Source: an uncultured Clostridia bacterium
GTDB lineage: Bacteria; Bacillota; Clostridia; Oscillospirales; CAG-272
NCBI GenBank assembly: GCA_937934385.1
Contig: CALGZV010000031.1
Span: forward strand, 1-6,154
Length of the DNA: 6,154 nt
Direction of reading: 5' to 3'
Shown here piece by piece: positions 4,537 to 6,154 of this stretch. The first letter of the stretch is position 1. Each line of letters starts with the position of its first letter. The notes beneath the pieces are model-generated. The model was not told the DNA's origin. It searched no databases and worked only from the letters and a program-made list of their open reading frames with translations. The translations under genes were made by a program, and so were the position numbers.

Positions 4537-5571
4537 ATGTTTGAAGCGTTGGCAGGAAATCCGGATATCAAAGAACTTCTCAGCGGACTTATTGAGAAAA
4601 AAGAACTTTCTCATGCGTATATAATAGAGGGTGCCCGCGGAATCGGAAAGCATACTCTTGCGTACAATATAGCGTCAGCTCTTGCGGGCGATAACCCTGC
4701 CTTGACTTCGCGTATAAATGAGGGAAAATGTCCGGATGTTCAGACTGTAGGAATTCCATCGGACCGAAAAACTATCGGAGTTGAACTTGTCAGAGAACTT
4801 GGAGCAAGATCAGCTGTAACGCCTAATGAGCTTGATTTTAAGCTTACCGTGATTGAAAACGCGGATATGATGACATTTCAGGCGCAGAATGCATTTTTAA
4901 AACTGCTCGAAGAGCCGCCTGCGGAGGTATATTTCCTGATGCTGTGCGAGAATGCGTCTGCACTTTTGCCGACTGTAAGATCCCGCGCACCGTCGCTGCG
5001 TATGAGGCGCTGCGGGCATGCGGAGATCGAAAGATATCTTTCGGAAAACAGTAAAAGTGCACATGCGTTGAAAGCAAAGGATTCAGATGCATATGAAACT
5101 GCAATCCGCATGGCAGACGGATGTATAGGAAGGGCGCTCGAGCTTGTTTCTTCCGGAAAAAAGGCGGCGGCAGGAAAGAGCATATCTGATAAATCACAAA
5201 AGCTTATACAGCTTGTTTCCGAACGCAGAAGTGTACCGATAATACATTTTGTATCCTCTTTCGGAACTGATCGCTCGGAGCTGTCGGCTGTTATATCTAC
5301 AGCGGCGGAGGCATGCCGCGATCTGCTTTGGTGCAAAGCACATATGATGAGTATGTTGAAAAAAACTGTATATGACTGCGATGATAAGGAAACGCTTTGC
5401 TTTTATGAAAGCTTTGATACCGCGGCAGAACTTGCACAGAGAATTTCTCAGGGCGAACTTATACGTGTAGTGTCTTTGCTTGGCAGAATTGCGGAAAGAC
5501 TGAATGCTAACGGGAATTCAAAGCAGATACTTAACGAGCTTGCATTTGGATTAAAACGAATAGTTTGTTAA
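4537..5571 (+). CDS. holB: DNA polymerase III delta prime subunit
   Basis: Delta prime is the structural arm of the clamp loader that places the beta sliding clamp on DNA at replication forks. The 344-residue protein begins with the AAA+ arrangement ...ELSHAYIIEGARGIGKHTLA (Walker A-like GARGIGK, 32-38). It continues through PDV (66-68), TVIENAD in place of a true Walker B (104-110), QNAFLKLLEEPP (117-128) and TVRSRAP (146-152). The conserved SRC motif reads SRA, keeping the arginine. Only one cysteine (C65) lies where many relatives have a four-cysteine zinc module, so the module appears absent. The C-terminal part (about 215-344) is helical and weakly conserved, as usual. The downstream gene is ricT, a common Firmicute neighbour, which supports the call. 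It may be transcribed from 4174 or from a weak AT-rich promoter near 4478. Confidence 0.88.
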   Translation: MFEALAGNPDIKELLSGLIEKKELSHAYIIEGARGIGKHTLAYNIASALAGDNPALTSRINEGKCPDVQTVGIPSDRKTIGVELVRELGARSAVTPNELDFKLTVIENADMMTFQAQNAFLKLLEEPPAEVYFLMLCENASALLPTVRSRAPSLRMRRCGHAEIERYLSENSKSAHALKAKDSDAYETAIRMADGCIGRALELVSSGKKAAAGKSISDKSQKLIQLVSERRSVPIIHFVSSFGTDRSELSAVISTAAEACRDLLWCKAHMMSMLKKTVYDCDDKETLCFYESFDTAAELAQRISQGELIRVVSLLGRIAERLNANGNSKQILNELAFGLKRIVC

Positions 5572-5722
5572 AACCAGGATATTCGAAATCAGGCGGAGAT
5601 AAGCTGCTTCTTTCTGTTGTAAAAGTGGGGTATGCTTGATTTTTCGGCAGGAAATAAGACTCATGTGATAAACAATAATTTTAAATGAAATCGTGCTTGC
5701 GGAAAGGCAGGATCATAATATT

Positions 5723-6154
5723 ATGGACGAAAATAGAATAATGGGTGCAGATGAAACTAATGCTGAGGATATTCTTCATGAGGAATCTGATGCGGTCGCT
5801 GAAACAGAAAATGAGACTGATGCCGAATCTATTGATTGTCTCGATGATGGGCCGGTCGGTGATTCTTCACATGCAGAATCAGAATATGAGATAGTAGGCG
5901 TGAGCTTTAAAAAGTCCGGAAAGATATATTATTTTGATGTTGACGGACAAAGCTATAACAAAGATGATCATATTATTGTCGATACCTCACGGGGTATCGA
6001 ATTCGGAACGGTCGTACTTCCAAACAAAACGGTAAAAGGAAATGAAGTGGTTCTTCCTCTCCGCAAGGTTGTTCGGATTGCGACTGAGCAGGATGAGCAG
6101 CATCACCGTGAAAATATGAAAAAAGAAGTTGAAGCGTATAATGCATGCGTAGAA
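5723..6154 (+). CDS. ricT: RicT/YaaT, PSP1-domain protein, N-terminal part (cut by window edge)
   Basis: RicT (YaaT) belongs, in Bacillus, to the RicA-RicF-RicT complex that works with RNase Y in mRNA maturation and affects sporulation and biofilm development. The 144 visible residues hold the start of the PSP1 family: YEIVGVSFKKSGKIYYFD (55-72), HIIVDTSRGIEFGTVV (83-98), VVLPLRKVVRIAT (109-121), and then the charged helix leading to AYNACVE, whose Cys142 fits a conserved position. Residues 1-53 are an acidic, Asp/Glu-rich, probably disordered extension not found in the short Bacillus protein. AGGA (5709-5712) lies 10 nt before the ATG. It follows holB after a 151-nt gap (5572-5722) in which I see no clear promoter or terminator. 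The 3' end is outside the window. Confidence 0.88.
   Translation, partial: MDENRIMGADETNAEDILHEESDAVAETENETDAESIDCLDDGPVGDSSHAESEYEIVGVSFKKSGKIYYFDVDGQSYNKDDHIIVDTSRGIEFGTVVLPNKTVKGNEVVLPLRKVVRIATEQDEQHHRENMKKEVEAYNACVE

Noticed and set aside
5632..5688. Short ORF starting MLDFSAGNK between holB and ricT
   Set aside because: Only a G-rich run directly touching the ATG precedes it, with no proper spacer. The product is 18 residues with no motif or codon run.

Overview
The window looks like chromosomal DNA of a low-to-mid GC Firmicute, most likely an anaerobic clostridium of the Ruminococcus/Oscillospiraceae type. The reasons are strong AGGAG-type ribosome binding sites, TTGACA/TATAAT promoters, U-tract terminators, a thioredoxin reductase of the NADPH-independent clostridial type, a YitT-family membrane protein and the Firmicute gene pair holB-ricT. 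No family assignment was checked against a database; all come from reading the translations.

Left end (1-604, minus strand): the 5' part of an arginyl-tRNA synthetase gene (argS) sits behind its own control region. That region has a near-consensus promoter, an 11-codon leader ORF encoding MFFLLSIRRRR with four consecutive Arg codons before the stop, alternative RNA stems, and an intrinsic terminator just upstream of the argS ribosome binding site. This is the layout of ribosome-mediated transcription attenuation responding to charged tRNA-Arg. The argS part is about 30% GC by hand count, against about 45-50% in sampled parts of the other genes.

Middle (679-3989, plus strand): a divergent promoter leads into a ferredoxin-type flavin thioredoxin reductase (814-1671), a YitT/DUF2179 membrane protein (start 1793) and an M29 aminopeptidase (2742-3899), possibly one transcription unit ending at the terminator at 4091-4130. 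The aminopeptidase is broken near its 3' end. A perfect 21-bp inverted repeat around a 19-nt loop introduces two in-frame stops, and the normal family C-terminus remains downstream in the same frame (3921-3989). The loop read in reverse complement restores the expected residues FMIGSD. This fits a templated strand-switch mutation better than a switchable inversion.

Intergenic block (3990-4536): after the terminator there is a perfect consensus promoter (TTGACA-17-TATAAT). It fires directly into a 72-nt element repeated 138 nt further on, each copy holding the same 40-nt hairpin. GC-rich small hairpins follow, the last terminator-like. This could be a small RNA locus, a mobile or repeat element, or a long structured leader for holB.

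Right end (4537-6154, plus strand): holB (DNA polymerase III delta prime, start 4537) and the 5' part of ricT/yaaT (PSP1 domain), the usual Firmicute pairing. RicT has an unusually long acidic N-terminal extension.
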